Shown: positions 35,942-50,291, numbered from the stretch's first letter. The stretch is 64,000 nucleotides of DNA from Blastomonas ursincola (GCF_013607875.1 NZ_VDES01000004.1:51860-115859); one strand, 5' to 3'. The notes: generated from the sequence alone by a model not told the origin. A program made the numbers and translations.

Positions 35942-37371
35942 TCATGTCGGAAATTCGGTGAGGCCGAACCGCGGTTGCGGGGCGGATTCATCGATCGGCT
36001 GGCCCCCGACAAGCGGGCCAAGCACGACCATCGTGACGAGCAGCAGAACGATTTCGATCAGATAGACGGTGCCGTATCCGGTGGCGCGATAGGCGAGGGT
36101 CTCGCCGATGCGGTCGGCGAGCGCGAGCGACGAGACGGCATCGCGGATCAGGCCTCCGGCGGCGACCGCCAAGCCAGAGGCGCTGGCCTGCACCGCGCCC
36201 CAGGCACCGAGCGCCAGGCCCGATCCCTTGTGCCTGCCGCTTCCGGCAATGGCCATGATCGCGCTCAAGGTGCCGACCGAGAACAGGCCTGCGCCGAGCC
36301 CTATGGTCAGTGCGCCCGAAAAGACGAGAAAGCTCGCTTCGAGCGGCGCTGCGAACAGGATCATCGCAAAGGCGAGCATGCCGATCGCCGCGCCGAAGCC
36401 TGCGAGCCGCAGCGGATCGGCGCCTGCACTCAGCCGCCGCGCGGCAAGCGCGAAGGCGGCCAGCATGCCGAATGCCCAGAGCCCTGTCAGCGAGGTGGTC
36501 GCCCCCACCGACATGCCCAGAACCTCGCCGCCGAACGGTTCGAGCAGCACGTCCTGCATGCTGAACGCTGCGGTGCCGCAGCCGATGGCGAGCAGCAGCC
36601 GGGCATTGCGCGCCTCCGAGGTGAACTCGCGCCAGACGGTCGCGAACCTGGGCGTTTCGCGCTCTGGCCGGGTGGTCGAGGGCGCGCGTGCCTCCTGCTT
36701 CCACAGCGCGATGACGTTGAGCGCCATGGTGAACATCGCCGCGCCCTGCACGATCGCGACCAGCCGGGTGGCGCTGAAATCGGCGAGCAGCGAGCCCATC
36801 ACGAAGGCCGCGCCCATCATGCCGACCAGCAGCATCACGAACATCAGCGCGACGACGCGCGGCCGGGTATCCTCGGGCGCGAGATCGGTCGCCAGCGCCA
36901 GGCCTGCGGTCTGCGTCGTGTGCATGCCCAGGCCCGTGAACAGGAAGGCGAGCGCGCCCGCGATCATTCCGATGGTGAAGGTGTCGCCCCGCGACAGCAG
37001 CAGCAGCGCGAAGGGCATGATCGCCAGGCCGCCGAACTGCAGCAACGATCCGAACCAGATATAGGGCACCCGCCGCCAGCCGAGCATCGACTTGTGATAA
37101 TCCGACTTGTGGCCGATCAGCGCGCGGAAGGGCGCAACGAGCAGCGGGATGGCGATCATCAGCGCCACCAGCCAGGCCGGTGTGCCGAGTTCCACGATCA
37201 TCACGCGGTTCAATGTGCCGTTGAGCAGCACCGTCGCCACGCCCACCGTCACCTGGAACAGCGACAGGCGCAGCAACCGGCCCATCGGCAGCTCCGCGCT
37301 CGCCGCATCGGCGAACGGCAGGAACTGCGTTCCAAGTCCGGCGAAGAACCGGGTCGAGGCGCCCGACAGGC

Positions 37372-37375
<4 letters not shown>
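35942..37375 (-). CDS. lhaA: Light-harvesting complex assembly protein LhaA (PucC family)
   Basis: A 477-aa MFS-fold membrane protein with about 12 helices, of the PucC/LhaA family that delivers bacteriochlorophyll to nascent LH1 subunits. Family features include MIVELGTPAWLVALMIA near residue 64, RALIGHKSDYHKS at about 90 and AGLALATDLAPEDTRPRVVA at about 155. It overlaps bchM by 4 nt (ATGA), so lhaA translation is coupled to bacteriochlorophyll enzymes, and it precedes puhA. A second family member (bch2-type) occurs at 52940 and groups with bchG/bchP. Confidence 0.93.
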
Positions 37376-38975
<1,600 letters not shown>

Positions 38976-41900
38976 TCATTCTGCTGCAATCAGGCCTTCG
39001 AGCCTGTCTTCGATATCGTCCGCGGCCGCGCGGAGCGCCGCCAGGGTTGCGGCATCCGGTTCCCAAAGCCGGCGGTCGCATGCCTCGAGCAGCCGTTCCG
39101 CCACCCGGGCCGAGGCCTTGGGGTTGAGCGTGGCAAGCCGCGCGCGCATTTCTGCATCGAGCACATAGGTCTCGCTGATCTGCTGGAAGACCCAGGGCGC
39201 GACCTCGCCGGTCGTCGCCGACCAGCCCATGGTCGTGGTCACATGTCCCTCGATCTGGCGCACGCCCTCGAAGCCGTGGCGCAGCATGCCTTCATACCAT
39301 TTCGGGTTGAGCATGCGGGTGCGCGTCTCGCGGTCGATCTGTTCGGCGAGCGTGCGGACCTTGGCCGCGCCTTCGGTGGCATCGACGATATAGACCGGCG
39401 CTGCCTTGCCGCCGCGCGCCTTGGTCACCGAGCGGCTGACGCCGCCCAGCGCATCGACATATTGATCGATATCGGTGACGCCGAGTTCGACCGAATCGAG
39501 ATTCTGATAGGTAAAATCGACCGAGGCCAGGGCGGTTTCGAGCAGCTCACGCTGCTTCATCGGCGCGCCCGAGCGACCATAGGCATAGCCCTTGTGGGTC
39601 TCGAACGCTTCGGCGAGTTCGTCGGGATCGGCCCAGGCACCGCCATCGATCATCATGTTGACCTGCGCGCCGTACGCGCCTTCGGCATTCGAGAAGACGC
39701 GGAGCGCGGCGGTGTCCATGTCGCAGCCCATCTTGGCGGCATGGGCGAGCGAATGCTTGCGGATGAAGTTGAGCGCTTCGGGCTCCTGGGCAGTCGAGGC
39801 GAGCCAGGCGGCTTCGGCGATCATCCGCGTCTGCAACGGCAGCAGGTCGCGGAACACGCCCGACAAGGTCGCGACGACATCGATGCGCGGACGGCCCAGC
39901 TCTGCCAGGGGGATCAGCTCCGCACCGGCGAGCCGGCCATAGGTGTCGAACCGGGGGCGCGCGCCCATCAGGTGCAGCGCCTGCGCGACCTGCGTTCCCT
40001 CGCTCTTCAGATTGTCGGTGCCCCACAGCACCATCGCGATGCTCTCGGGCAGTGGCTCACCTGCCTCGACATGCCGGGCGAGCAGCGCATCGGCCTGGGC
40101 CGCGCCGGTGACGCAGGCAAAGGCGCTGGGGATGCGGAAGGGATCGAAGCCGTGCGTGTTGCGTCCGGTGGGCAGCACCTCGGGATTGTGCAATATGTCG
40201 CCACCCGGCGCGGGGCGGACATAGCCGCCGTCGAGCGCGTGGATCAGCGCGCCAAGCTCGTCATTGGCGGCGAGCTTGGCATCGAGTTCGGCGCGGCCCG
40301 CGCCATTGTCGGCTGCGGTGAGCGCGTCGAGAAACGCCTCGCGCTCCTCGCCTTGCGGTTGGCTGCCGAGCACGTGCAGGCCGAACGGGATCAGCGCGCG
40401 TTCGAGCTCGTAGAGATTGCCCGCCAGCGCGGCGATATCGCTGCCGTCGATGTCGAGCGCGGCTGCAGCATCGCGGATCATCAGTTCGAGCGCTGCGCGC
40501 TCGACGCCCTCGCCCGCCAGCGCGCGCCAGCGTTCGACCAGCGCCTTGAGATCGGCAAATCCCTTGTACAGCCCGGCTTGTGCGAGCGGCGGGGTGAGAT
40601 AGGACACGATCGTCGCGCCCGAGCGCCGCTTGGCGATGATCGCCTCGGACGGATTGTTCGCGGCATAGAGATAGAAATTGGGGACGCTGCCCAGCAGCCG
40701 GTCGGGCCAGCAATCGCCCGACAGCCCGGCCTGCTTGCCCGGCATGAACTCGAGCGCGCCGTGCGTGCCGTAATGCAGCAGTGCATCGGCGCGGAATTCC
40801 TCGCGGATCCAGCGATAGAAGGCGGCAAAGGCGTGCGTCGGGGCGAAATCGCCATCGAACAGCAGCCGCATCGGATCGCCCTCATAGCCGAAGCTGGGCT
40901 GGACGCCGACGAACACGTTGCCGAACTGCTTGCCGAGCACATGGATCGACCAGCCGTCGCTCTGGATCTTGCCCGGCGCGGGGCCCCATTGCTTCTCGAT
41001 CGCGCGCAGATGCGGTTCGTTGCAGACATGGTCGTCGGTCGAGATGCGCACCGCGACATTGGCGTCCGATCCGAACCGGTCGGCATTGCCCTTGAGGATC
41101 GCATCGCGCAGGGCATCGACGGTGGCGGGCGGATTGCAGTCATAGCCCTCTGCCGCCAGCCGGTGCAGCGTGGCGTGGAGCGATTCGAACACGGCGAGAT
41201 GCGCCGCGCTGCCGGTCGCCCCGGCATTGGGCGGGAAGTTGAACAGGACGATCGCGAGCTTGCGCTTCGCGCGCTCGGAGCGGCGCAGCGCGACCAGAGC
41301 CTCGACCTTGGCCGCCAGCGACTCGGCGCGCTCGGGGCAGCTCTGCATCGCGCGCATCGCATCGGGCGCGGTGAACAGGCACTTGCGCGCGCAACCCTGG
41401 CATGGCTCGCCCGATCCGTCGGACCGTCCGCCGAAAACATGCGGGATGACCGCACCGTCGAGCTCGGGAATGGCGACCATCATCGTCGCTTCGAGCGGCA
41501 GCAGCCCCTGGTGGCGCGAACCCCATTGCTCGAGGCTCTGGAACTCGATCGGGTGCGCGGCGATATAGGGCAGGTCGAGCCCGGCGAGCACCTCTTCCGC
41601 CGCCGCCGCGTCATTATAGGCCGGGCCACCGACCATCGAGAAACCGGTCAGGTTGATCACCGCATCGACGAGCGGATGGCCATCGCGGACGAAATATTTC
41701 GCTACCGCCGGACGGCCATCGAGACCGCTGGCAAAGGCGGGGATGACATTGAGCCCGCGCGCTTCGAGCGCGGCGATCATGCCGTCATAATGGCCGGCAT
41801 CCTTGCCAAGCAGATAGGAGCGCAGCAGCAGCAGGCCGACGGTGCCCCGGGCCTCGGCGCTGCGCGGCAGGCGGGCGGCATCCTCGGTCATACGCTCGGA

Positions 41901-42596
41901 CAGGCCGGGGTGATACAGGCCGATCTCGGGATAGTCGCGCGGCGCCTGGGCGGGCGTGGTGCCCTTGAGCGCGGCGCGCTCGCCCGCGGCATAGCGGTCG
42001 ATCAGCCCGCGGATCATCGAGACAACATTGTCGTCACTGCCCGCCAGCCAGTATTGCAGCGTCAGGAAATAATGGCGCACGTCCTGCGCGGTGCCGGGAA
42101 TGAACTTCAGGATCTTGGGCAGGCGGCGCAGCATCTTCATCTGCCCCGCGCCCGAATTGCCGCCCGGCTTTGGCGAGCCGCGCAGCTTCTTGAGCAGCGC
42201 CAGCGGACCGCGTGCGGGCGCGTCCATGCGATAGCCGCCCATGCGGGTGAGCTTGACGATGTCACCTGCGGACATGAGGCCCAGCATCGCATCGCACTGT
42301 TCGCGGCGCGCCTCGAGCGCGGGCAGAATCGCGCGGACATGATCCTCGAGGAACAGCATCGTCGCGATGACGATATCGGCGTGGGCGATATCGGCGCGTG
42401 CGGCATCGAGCGCGCCGGGATCGCGGCCCCAGTCGGCAGCGGCGTGGAAGCCGATCGACAGGCCCGGCATGTCCTTGACCAGCAGCGACTCGGCCCGGTC
42501 GACCGCGCCCGACAGATGGTTGTCGAGCGTGATGAAGACCACGCGGATCGCGGCATTGCGGCCCTTTGCGGGGGTGGTGCTGGCTTTACCGGGCAT
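38976..42596 (-). CDS. bchH: Magnesium chelatase subunit H
   Basis: Porphyrin-binding subunit of Mg chelatase, about 1206 aa, which inserts Mg2+ into protoporphyrin IX with BchI and BchD (neither in this window). CobN/Mg-chelatase signatures run along the protein: the N-terminal [32 protein letters not shown] near residue 465, and [16 protein letters not shown] near residue 610. The ATG at 42596 gives MPGKAS; the reading frame reaches back to 42626, adding ten residues. The 5' end overlaps the bchB 3' end by 11 nt. A single long open antisense frame on the plus strand is a codon-bias artefact. Confidence 0.96.
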   Translation of the reverse strand: MPGKASTTPAKGRNAAIRVVFITLDNHLSGAVDRAESLLVKDMPGLSIGFHAAADWGRDPGALDAARADIAHADIVIATMLFLEDHVRAILPALEARREQCDAMLGLMSAGDIVKLTRMGGYRMDAPARGPLALLKKLRGSPKPGGNSGAGQMKMLRRLPKILKFIPGTAQDVRHYFLTLQYWLAGSDDNVVSMIRGLIDRYAAGERAALKGTTPAQAPRDYPEIGLYHPGLSERMTEDAARLPRSAEARGTVGLLLLRSYLLGKDAGHYDGMIAALEARGLNVIPAFASGLDGRPAVAKYFVRDGHPLVDAVINLTGFSMVGGPAYNDAAAAEEVLAGLDLPYIAAHPIEFQSLEQWGSRHQGLLPLEATMMVAIPELDGAVIPHVFGGRSDGSGEPCQGCARKCLFTAPDAMRAMQSCPERAESLAAKVEALVALRRSERAKRKLAIVLFNFPPNAGATGSAAHLAVFESLHATLHRLAAEGYDCNPPATVDALRDAILKGNADRFGSDANVAVRISTDDHVCNEPHLRAIEKQWGPAPGKIQSDGWSIHVLGKQFGNVFVGVQPSFGYEGDPMRLLFDGDFAPTHAFAAFYRWIREEFRADALLHYGTHGALEFMPGKQAGLSGDCWPDRLLGSVPNFYLYAANNPSEAIIAKRRSGATIVSYLTPPLAQAGLYKGFADLKALVERWRALAGEGVERAALELMIRDAAAALDIDGSDIAALAGNLYELERALIPFGLHVLGSQPQGEEREAFLDALTAADNGAGRAELDAKLAANDELGALIHALDGGYVRPAPGGDILHNPEVLPTGRNTHGFDPFRIPSAFACVTGAAQADALLARHVEAGEPLPESIAMVLWGTDNLKSEGTQVAQALHLMGARPRFDTYGRLAGAELIPLAELGRPRIDVVATLSGVFRDLLPLQTRMIAEAAWLASTAQEPEALNFIRKHSLAHAAKMGCDMDTAALRVFSNAEGAYGAQVNMMIDGGAWADPDELAEAFETHKGYAYGRSGAPMKQRELLETALASVDFTYQNLDSVELGVTDIDQYVDALGGVSRSVTKARGGKAAPVYIVDATEGAAKVRTLAEQIDRETRTRMLNPKWYEGMLRHGFEGVRQIEGHVTTTMGWSATTGEVAPWVFQQISETYVLDAEMRARLATLNPKASARVAERLLEACDRRLWEPDAATLAALRAAADDIEDRLEGLIAAE

Positions 42597-44232
42597 AATG
42601 CGCCTTTGCATCATACAGGGTTTCAAGGGAGATCGTCGTCAGGCCCCGCTCCTCGGCGAAGCGCTCGGTGTTCCGGCGGGCCTTGCCGCGCACGAAGAAC
42701 GGGATCTTCTTGAGCTCGGCCTCGGCCTCGGCGGTCCAGAGCGAGCGTTCGAGGAGTTCGCCTTCCATGGCTCCCCTTCCTGCCAGGGGAGGGGTTGGGG
42801 GTGGGTTGGCAGCAGCAGCGGTTGCAGGCTCGCCTTGCGGCTCGGACCCACCCCTAGTCCCTCCCTGGTCAGGGAGGGGAACAGCTTTCGGCGCGCTGGC
42901 GTGCAAATGGCTCGCGCCCGCTCCGTCGTGAAATTCGAAATCGTCGCGGAACATGGTCAGCAGATGCTCTTCGAGCCCCATGACCAGCGGATGCACCCAG
43001 CTGTCGAACAGCACGTTTGCGCCCTCGAAGCCCATTTGCGGGCTGTGCCGCGCGGGGAAATCCTGCACGTGTACCGGCGCGGAGATGACTGCGCAGGGGA
43101 TCGAAAGCCTCTTGGCGATATGCCGTTCCATCTGCGTGCCCAGCACCAGTTCGGGATGCGCGGCGGAAATCGCCTCCTCGACCTCGAGATGATCGTCGGT
43201 GATCAGCGGCTCGACGCCATGCTCGGCAGCCGCAGCGCGCAGGTCGCGCGCGAATTCGCGGTTGTAGCAGCCCAGCCCGCAGACCACGAAGCCTAGCTCG
43301 TCGCGCGCCACGCGGGCGGCGGCGATGGCGTGCGTGGCATCACCGAAGATGAAGACGCGCTTGCCGGTGAGGTACGTCGAGTCGACCGAGCGGCTCCACC
43401 ACGGCATCCGGGCCTCGGCCATGTCGAGCGCCGGCGCGGGATCGACACCGGCGAGCCTGGCGACCTCATGGATGAAGTCGATGGTCGCGCCATGGCCGAT
43501 GGGGATGGTCTTCGTGAACGGCTGGCGGAACTGGCGTTCGAGCCAGCGCGCCGCCGTATCGGCGATTTCCGGATAGAGCACGATGTTGAAATCGGCCTCC
43601 CCTATCCGGGCGATGTCCGCCGCGCTCGCCCCCAACGGCGCGGTGACGTTGATCTCTACGCCGAGCGCGCCGAGTATCTTCGACACTTCGACGATATCGT
43701 CGCGGTGGCGAAAACCCAGTGCGCTCGGCCCAAGCAGGTTCGCTTTGGGACGCGGAGAACCTGCCTGGCACGGTGCGGGGCGGGAGGAATCCCCGACCGC
43801 GAGAGCTCTGACTATCTGGTAGAAAGTCTCCGATGCTCCCCAGTTCTCCTTGCGGGAATAGCTGGGCAGCTCGAGTGGAATGACGGGAATATCAAGGCGC
43901 ATCGCCTGCGCCATTCCGGCAGGGTCGTCCTGGATGAGTTCGGCGGTGCACGAGGCCCCGACCAGCATGGCAGCGGGCTGGAACCGCGCCACCGCATCGC
44001 GCGCAGCGGACTGGAACAGCTCGGCGGTGTCCTTGCCCAGGTCGCGGGCCTGGAAGGTGGTATAGGTGACCGGCGGGCGCTTGCCGCGCCGCTCGATCAT
44101 CGTGAACAGGAGGTCCGCATAGGTATCGCCCTGCGGCGCGTGCAGCAGATAGTGCACATCGCGCATGCCGGTCGCTACCCGCATCGCCCCGATATGAGGG
44201 GGCCCTTCATAGGTCCAGACCGACAGCTGCAT
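42586..44232 (-). CDS. bchB: Light-independent protochlorophyllide reductase subunit B, with repeat-derived insertion
   Basis: NifK-like half of the catalytic BchNB complex; it reduces the C17=C18 bond of protochlorophyllide. The 548-aa product has D36 in [10 protein letters not shown], the Asp ligand of the BchNB cluster in characterised enzymes, and closes with the PCP-red-type C-terminal domain ([20 protein letters not shown]). Between about residues 451 and 488 lies a Pro/Gly/Ala-rich stretch translated from a palindromic repeat (42771-42882) found elsewhere only between genes. The frame stays open, so the protein is probably functional with a lengthened interdomain linker. It is 4 nt after bchN and overlaps bchH. 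Confidence 0.95.
   Translation of the reverse strand: MQLSVWTYEGPPHIGAMRVATGMRDVHYLLHAPQGDTYADLLFTMIERRGKRPPVTYTTFQARDLGKDTAELFQSAARDAVARFQPAAMLVGASCTAELIQDDPAGMAQAMRLDIPVIPLELPSYSRKENWGASETFYQIVRALAVGDSSRPAPCQAGSPRPKANLLGPSALGFRHRDDIVEVSKILGALGVEINVTAPLGASAADIARIGEADFNIVLYPEIADTAARWLERQFRQPFTKTIPIGHGATIDFIHEVARLAGVDPAPALDMAEARMPWWSRSVDSTYLTGKRVFIFGDATHAIAAARVARDELGFVVCGLGCYNREFARDLRAAAAEHGVEPLITDDHLEVEEAISAAHPELVLGTQMERHIAKRLSIPCAVISAPVHVQDFPARHSPQMGFEGANVLFDSWVHPLVMGLEEHLLTMFRDDFEFHDGAGASHLHASAPKAVPLPDQGGTRGGSEPQGEPATAAAANPPPTPPLAGRGAMEGELLERSLWTAEAEAELKKIPFFVRGKARRNTERFAEERGLTTISLETLYDAKAHYAR
42771..42882. repeat. Palindromic repeat, family B, copy 2, inside bchB
   Basis: An arm with CCCTTCCTGCCAGGGGAGGGG ending GGGGGTGGGT is followed by about 40 nt and then ACCCACCCC...CCCTCCCTGGTCAGGGAGGGG. 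Same arms as 7384-7478 but in the order seen at 59854-59962. It lies within the bchB coding sequence, in the linker before the C-terminal domain. Confidence 0.88.
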
Positions 44233-44236
44233 GGCG

Positions 44237-46086
<1,850 letters not shown>

Positions 46087-46143
46087 GAGCGTTTGAACGC
46101 CTCCCGTTTCAAGTCAGGAAACCTACGCCCCGCTCGGCAAAAG

Positions 46144-46161
46144 TGTCAAGATAAATTGACG
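46144..46161. promoter_or_regulatory. Imperfect PpsR-type operator (bchF/ppaA), distal
   Basis: TGTCAAGATAAATTGACG: TGT, 12 nt, then ACG, one base off the TGT-N12-ACA consensus but with the symmetric TGTCA/TGAC core. About 27 nt before the perfect site, matching the paired layout needed for cooperative PpsR binding. Confidence 0.6.
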
Positions 46162-46187
46162 TATAGTTTTCTTGACAAAACTTATGT

Positions 46188-46205
46188 TGTCAGGCCTTCT
46201 GGACA
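46188..46205. promoter_or_regulatory. PpsR-type operator (bchF/ppaA), proximal, perfect TGT-N12-ACA
   Basis: TGTCAGGCCTTCTGGACA matches TGT-N12-ACA exactly. Together with 46144-46161 it sits between the bchF and ppaA start codons, so it can control both directions. Confidence 0.8.
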
Positions 46206-46300
46206 GGCGTAGGATCATGGCCTGGCGAGGGTGAGCGCATAGAACGTTTCCAGCCGTGAGGCCGGTGCCCGATGCACCGACAAGACCTTGGAGAGTCTGA

Positions 46301-47344
46301 ATGGCCTCGGTTTTTGGGATCGATTTGATCAGGTCTACGACGGAGCTTTTCCGCAACGCACGGTTGCGCAAGAAGACGTCGCCCTGGGACGGCGAGCAGA
46401 CCGGGCAATCCCGTGTCGTTCGTCATATGCCGAACGACGACGTTGGCCGCCTGGTGGAGCACGAGATCATCCCCAGACTGCTGATGGTGCATCAGGATGA
46501 CCCTCGCATGGCGCATTTTCCCGCCGATACCCACGCCGACATGGTCACACCGGCCATGCACGCGCAGGATGGCGGCGATGGTTTTCGCGATACTTCTGGC
46601 ACCCAATCCAACGACAACCAGCGTCCGGGCGCAGGCAACAGAGGCTTTGCATCCATGGCGCCTCTGTTCGACGAGGCGGCGATCCGCGCATTTGCCGACG
46701 AGGTGCTCGCGCACGAGGTCAACACGCTCGCGGACATCATCATCGGCCATCTCGACCGCGAGGTGGCCCCCGAAACCCTTTTCATCCAGCTGATCGCGCC
46801 CACCGCGCGCGAGCTGGGCGAGAAATGGAACCGCGACGAATGCGATTTCGTCGACGTGACCATGGGCCTGTGGCGGCTGCAGCTGCTCTTGCGGACGATC
46901 GCGGTCTGGGCCCCTCCGCCCGATGGCTGGGCGCTCAAGACGCACCGCGCGCTGTTCACCACCATGCCGCGCGACCAGCACAGCTTGGGCACGCTGATGA
47001 TCGGCGAGTGCTTCCAGCGCGCAGGCTGGGACGTTGAGACGCTGATCGAGCCCGAACAGTCGGAAATCCTGCTGGCGCTCGGCTCATCATCCTTCGATGT
47101 CGTCGGATTGACAGTAACCACTGACTTTTATATCGCGCAGGTTCCCAAACTGCTCACGGCAATGAGAAGCGTGTCCTGCAATCCCAAACTGGCAATCATG
47201 ATCGGCGGTCCGGCCATTGGCTACGATCCCGAACTTGCGCGCAAGCTGGGGGCGGATGGGACTGCAGCCGATGCAGCCGCCGCGCTCGCATTGGCCGACG
47301 AACTGGTTTCTGCCGGGGTAGAGCGCACCGCGCTTTCGCTTTGA
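46301..47344 (+). CDS. ppaA: Cobalamin-binding regulator PpaA/AerR
   Basis: Antirepressor/co-regulator of photosynthesis genes. A 347-aa protein whose C-terminal half is a B12-binding domain: helical region WNRDECDFVDVTMGLWRLQ at about 176-194, the corrinoid motif DQHSLG at 225-230 (DxHxxG), and VGLTVTTDFYIAQV later. In Rhodobacter this family senses light through B12 and acts on PpsR/CrtJ, matching ppsR as the next gene (19 nt downstream). The N-terminal 115 residues are poorly conserved in appearance; an internal start at Met43 (MPNDDVGRLVEHEI, codon at 46427) could give a short isoform, as known for AerR. Confidence 0.9.
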   Translation: MASVFGIDLIRSTTELFRNARLRKKTSPWDGEQTGQSRVVRHMPNDDVGRLVEHEIIPRLLMVHQDDPRMAHFPADTHADMVTPAMHAQDGGDGFRDTSGTQSNDNQRPGAGNRGFASMAPLFDEAAIRAFADEVLAHEVNTLADIIIGHLDREVAPETLFIQLIAPTARELGEKWNRDECDFVDVTMGLWRLQLLLRTIAVWAPPPDGWALKTHRALFTTMPRDQHSLGTLMIGECFQRAGWDVETLIEPEQSEILLALGSSSFDVVGLTVTTDFYIAQVPKLLTAMRSVSCNPKLAIMIGGPAIGYDPELARKLGADGTAADAAAALALADELVSAGVERTALSL

Positions 47345-47363
47345 AGACCGCACCCGGCGCGGC

Positions 47364-48794
47364 ATGAACAAGGACGAGCCTTCAGCAGCTGCTATGCCTT
47401 TCCGCGACCTCAAAGGCGTTGTCGGCACTCTGGAAATCGGCGCAGCACTCGCATTGGTGCTCGCCGCAGGCGATATTGCCCTGGCGCTGGATGAAAATGG
47501 CGTCATCAGCGATGTTTCCGTGAGTGCAGACGACATGCCCGACCTCAGCGGCTGGATAGGCCGACGCTGGGAGGACACGGTTGCGCTCGACAGCCGTCCC
47601 AAGATCAACGAGATGCTGTCCAGCCCGGCGTCGGAAACGCCCGGCCGCTGGCGCCAGGTCAACCATCCCGGGCCCGACGGCAATCTGCCGATCCATTACC
47701 GGCTGGTCGATCTGGGCGAAGGCAAGCCGCGCATGGCGATCGGCCGCGATGTCCGCGCCTGGGCCAGCCTGCAGCAGCGCCTGTTGCAGACCCAGCAGTC
47801 GCTCGAACGCGACTATCTCAAGCTGCGCCAGACCGAGGCGCGGTTCCGCCTGCTGTTCGACATGATCGCCGACCCTGTGCTGGTGATCGATGCGGGCACG
47901 CGGCGAATCACCGCAGCCAATCCGGCGAGCTATCAGCTGTTCGGCGCCAAGCCGGGCAGCCTCGACAATCGCGATCTCGCCAATGTCATCGGCGGAATCT
48001 CGCGCGACGACCTTATCGCTGCGCTGGGCGGAGCGACCGCCACCGGCGAACATTGCCAGATGGAAGTGAGCATGGGCGAAGGCGAACCGCCGATGACGCT
48101 CACCGCGATGCCATTCCGCCAGGACAGTGGCCGCCAGTTCATGATCCGCCTGTCGCGCGACAATGCATCGGCGGACGATGCGAGCGGCCGCAGACCGATG
48201 GCCGATCTGATCGAGCGCATGCCCGATGCCTTCGTGCTCACCGACGCGAAGATGCAGATCGTCACCGCCAATTCGGCCTTTGTCGATCTGGTGCATGGCA
48301 GTTCGAAGGAAGCAATTGCCGGGCAGCCGCTCGGGCGGTTCATCGGGCGGCCCGGCATCGATGTCGACCTGATGCGCAAGCAGCTCGACGATCATGGCCA
48401 GGTGCGCAATGCTACCACCATCGTCCATGCCGATGACGCGATCGAGGAAGCGATCGAGGTCTCGGGGGTCAAGACCGACGCGCAGGGCGGGCATTACGGC
48501 TTTGCCATCCGCACCGTCAGCCGGCGCGTGCGCGATCTGCCCTCGGCTGACCGCGACGTGCCGCGTTCGGTCGATCAGCTGACCGAGCTGGTCGGGCGCA
48601 TGCCGCTGCGCGAGATCGTGCGCGAATCGACCGACCTGATCGAGCGGATGTGCATCGAGGCAGCATTGGCCTATACCTCGGACAACCGTGCCTCGGCCGC
48701 CGAAATCCTGGGGCTGAGCCGCCAGAGCCTCTATTCGAAGCTCCACCGCCATGGCCTGGGCAATCTGATCGGCCGCAAGGACGAGCTGAGCTGA
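47364..48794 (+). CDS. ppsR: Photosynthesis gene repressor PpsR/CrtJ
   Basis: Redox/light-responsive repressor that binds TGT-N12-ACA sites upstream of bch and crt genes. The 476-aa product has an N-terminal region, PAS domains (FRLLFDMIADPVLVIDAGTR at about 161-180; IERMPDAFVLTDAKMQIVTA at about 283-302) and a C-terminal Fis-type HTH (DNRASAAEILGLSRQSLYSK, residues 440-459). It has only two cysteines, C231 and C430, similar in number and spacing to the redox pair of Rhodobacter PpsR. It follows ppaA by 19 nt. Three operator regions for it lie in this window. Confidence 0.95.
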   Translation: MNKDEPSAAAMPFRDLKGVVGTLEIGAALALVLAAGDIALALDENGVISDVSVSADDMPDLSGWIGRRWEDTVALDSRPKINEMLSSPASETPGRWRQVNHPGPDGNLPIHYRLVDLGEGKPRMAIGRDVRAWASLQQRLLQTQQSLERDYLKLRQTEARFRLLFDMIADPVLVIDAGTRRITAANPASYQLFGAKPGSLDNRDLANVIGGISRDDLIAALGGATATGEHCQMEVSMGEGEPPMTLTAMPFRQDSGRQFMIRLSRDNASADDASGRRPMADLIERMPDAFVLTDAKMQIVTANSAFVDLVHGSSKEAIAGQPLGRFIGRPGIDVDLMRKQLDDHGQVRNATTIVHADDAIEEAIEVSGVKTDAQGGHYGFAIRTVSRRVRDLPSADRDVPRSVDQLTELVGRMPLREIVRESTDLIERMCIEAALAYTSDNRASAAEILGLSRQSLYSKLHRHGLGNLIGRKDELS

Positions 48795-48812
48795 GCTGAA
48801 CTGAGCTGAACC
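48783..48812. repeat. Short tandem repeat at the ppsR 3' end
   Basis: CTGAGCTGAA occurs twice in direct tandem (48791-48800, 48801-48810), preceded by GAGCTGAG. The ppsR stop codon (48792-48794) lies in it. No clear function. Confidence 0.6.
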
Positions 48813-48839
48813 GATCCGGGCTGGTCGGCCCGCTATCCC

Positions 48840-50291
48840 TCAGCGCCCGATCAGGCCCAGGGCGTGGCGAATGAACGCATCCCGGTCCTTCACCCAGAGC
48901 ATATCGGGCGGCAATACGGGATCGACATAGGTCCAACCCTCGTTGGAATAGGCCCGGCGCAGTGTCCCGCGCGTGTTGAAGGCGAGCGACACCATGCGCT
49001 GCTGCGCCCTGGTCGTCTGCTCGTTGCCGACCACCGTCGGCGTCCCAGGCTCCACCCCCAGGCCCTGCATGTTGAGGCGGAAGACATGGGGTTCGCTGCG
49101 GAAGCTGTCGACCAATGTGTTCTGGAACACCGAAAGATAGACCTGATCGAGCGCGCCCAGCGGATTGGCCGGCATTCGCCAGCCGGGATCGACCATGATG
49201 TTCCACGGATAATGATCGGGCGCGCCGTAGACGATCTCGGTGCGCAGATCGACGAGCGAATCGCGAACGTCCTGCGCCGGGGGAATGCGCTTCAATTGCA
49301 GGTTGTTCGACCAGGTGAAGCCGAAGGCAGAGATATCAACCAGCGGCATGGCCGAGGGCACGGTGGCGCCCGGCAGGTTGGCGACCGTGACATTCTCGTA
49401 GACGCGCAAATAGGCCTTGTCCTTGAGCTGGTGCCCGCTTGCGACATCGATCCAGCCCTTCTGGCCGTACCATGTGCTGTTGCGGACATGCGTGACCAGC
49501 GTGCCGTTGATATAGGTTCCGTGTTCCTGATCGACACTGTCGCCGACATTGCCGCGGATGATGCTGTCCTCGATCAGCACCATCGTCTCACCGCCGGGCA
49601 CGAAGATCGCGTTCTTGCCGCCGAAGATGCTGGAGCGGCGGATGACGGCGGTGATCAGGCCCGGCCGCGTGACATCCAGCACCTCCAGATGCACCGCTCC
49701 CTTGGCCTCGCCTGCACCCGGAAAATCGAGCGCGATGTCGCGCATCTCGAAATGGATGCGCTGCGGCCCCAGTTCGAACAGGCGCGGGTTGATCGTGGCC
49801 CAGGCATCATTGGTGCGGAAGGTCACCTGCACGCCGGGAACCGAGGAGCGGAAGATATATTGCGTGCCGTTGGTCTGGCCGACGATCTGCGGCATCGAGG
49901 GGGCGAAGGGATAGATGCACGGACGGCCCGCGCCGTCATAGGCCTCGTAGACGAACTCGTACCCGCCCTCGATCCGGCCCTCGAGCGCTGCGGCCGAAGG
50001 CCGGTCGAACACTTCGCGACCGGCGGCGCGCGACGCATCGCAGCGCACGCGCATGATGACGGCAGGAGGACGAAGGCCCTGCATCGGCATGTAGAAGGGA
50101 TAGACGCGGTCGTCGCGCTGAACCGTGGCCTGCGACGCGGCGGCGACCTGCCCCGCGACCGTGACATCCGCGTCCCCCGTCAGCGCCTCCGCCTCGAGCC
50201 GCACCGGCGGCGCGGTCGAGGCGCGCTCGACCGAGGAAAAAAGCAGCAGCGGCGCAAACGCCATCAGCATCGCCAGTCGGTGCAGCGCCAT
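48840..50291 (-). CDS. Secreted right-handed beta-helix-like protein of unknown function
   Basis: A 483-aa protein with a signal peptide (MALHRLAMLMAFAPLLLFSS to about residue 27). The central part (about residues 160-320) is rich in short beta-strand repeats with Asn, Gly and Val turns (SSIFGGKNAIFVPGGETMVL; IRGNVGDSVDQEHGTYING; VASGHQLKDKAYLRVYENVT), the look of parallel beta-helix proteins such as polysaccharide lyases; no catalytic residues can be assigned. It lies on the minus strand between ppsR and the porin, so in the photosynthesis cluster but with no known role in it. The family name is uncertain. Confidence 0.7.
   Translation of the reverse strand: MALHRLAMLMAFAPLLLFSSVERASTAPPVRLEAEALTGDADVTVAGQVAAASQATVQRDDRVYPFYMPMQGLRPPAVIMRVRCDASRAAGREVFDRPSAAALEGRIEGGYEFVYEAYDGAGRPCIYPFAPSMPQIVGQTNGTQYIFRSSVPGVQVTFRTNDAWATINPRLFELGPQRIHFEMRDIALDFPGAGEAKGAVHLEVLDVTRPGLITAVIRRSSIFGGKNAIFVPGGETMVLIEDSIIRGNVGDSVDQEHGTYINGTLVTHVRNSTWYGQKGWIDVASGHQLKDKAYLRVYENVTVANLPGATVPSAMPLVDISAFGFTWSNNLQLKRIPPAQDVRDSLVDLRTEIVYGAPDHYPWNIMVDPGWRMPANPLGALDQVYLSVFQNTLVDSFRSEPHVFRLNMQGLGVEPGTPTVVGNEQTTRAQQRMVSLAFNTRGTLRRAYSNEGWTYVDPVLPPDMLWVKDRDAFIRHALGLIGR

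Noticed and set aside
46172..46177. TTGACA as a -35 box for ppaA.
   Set aside because: No matching -10 at 16-18 nt on the plus strand, so a promoter was not annotated.
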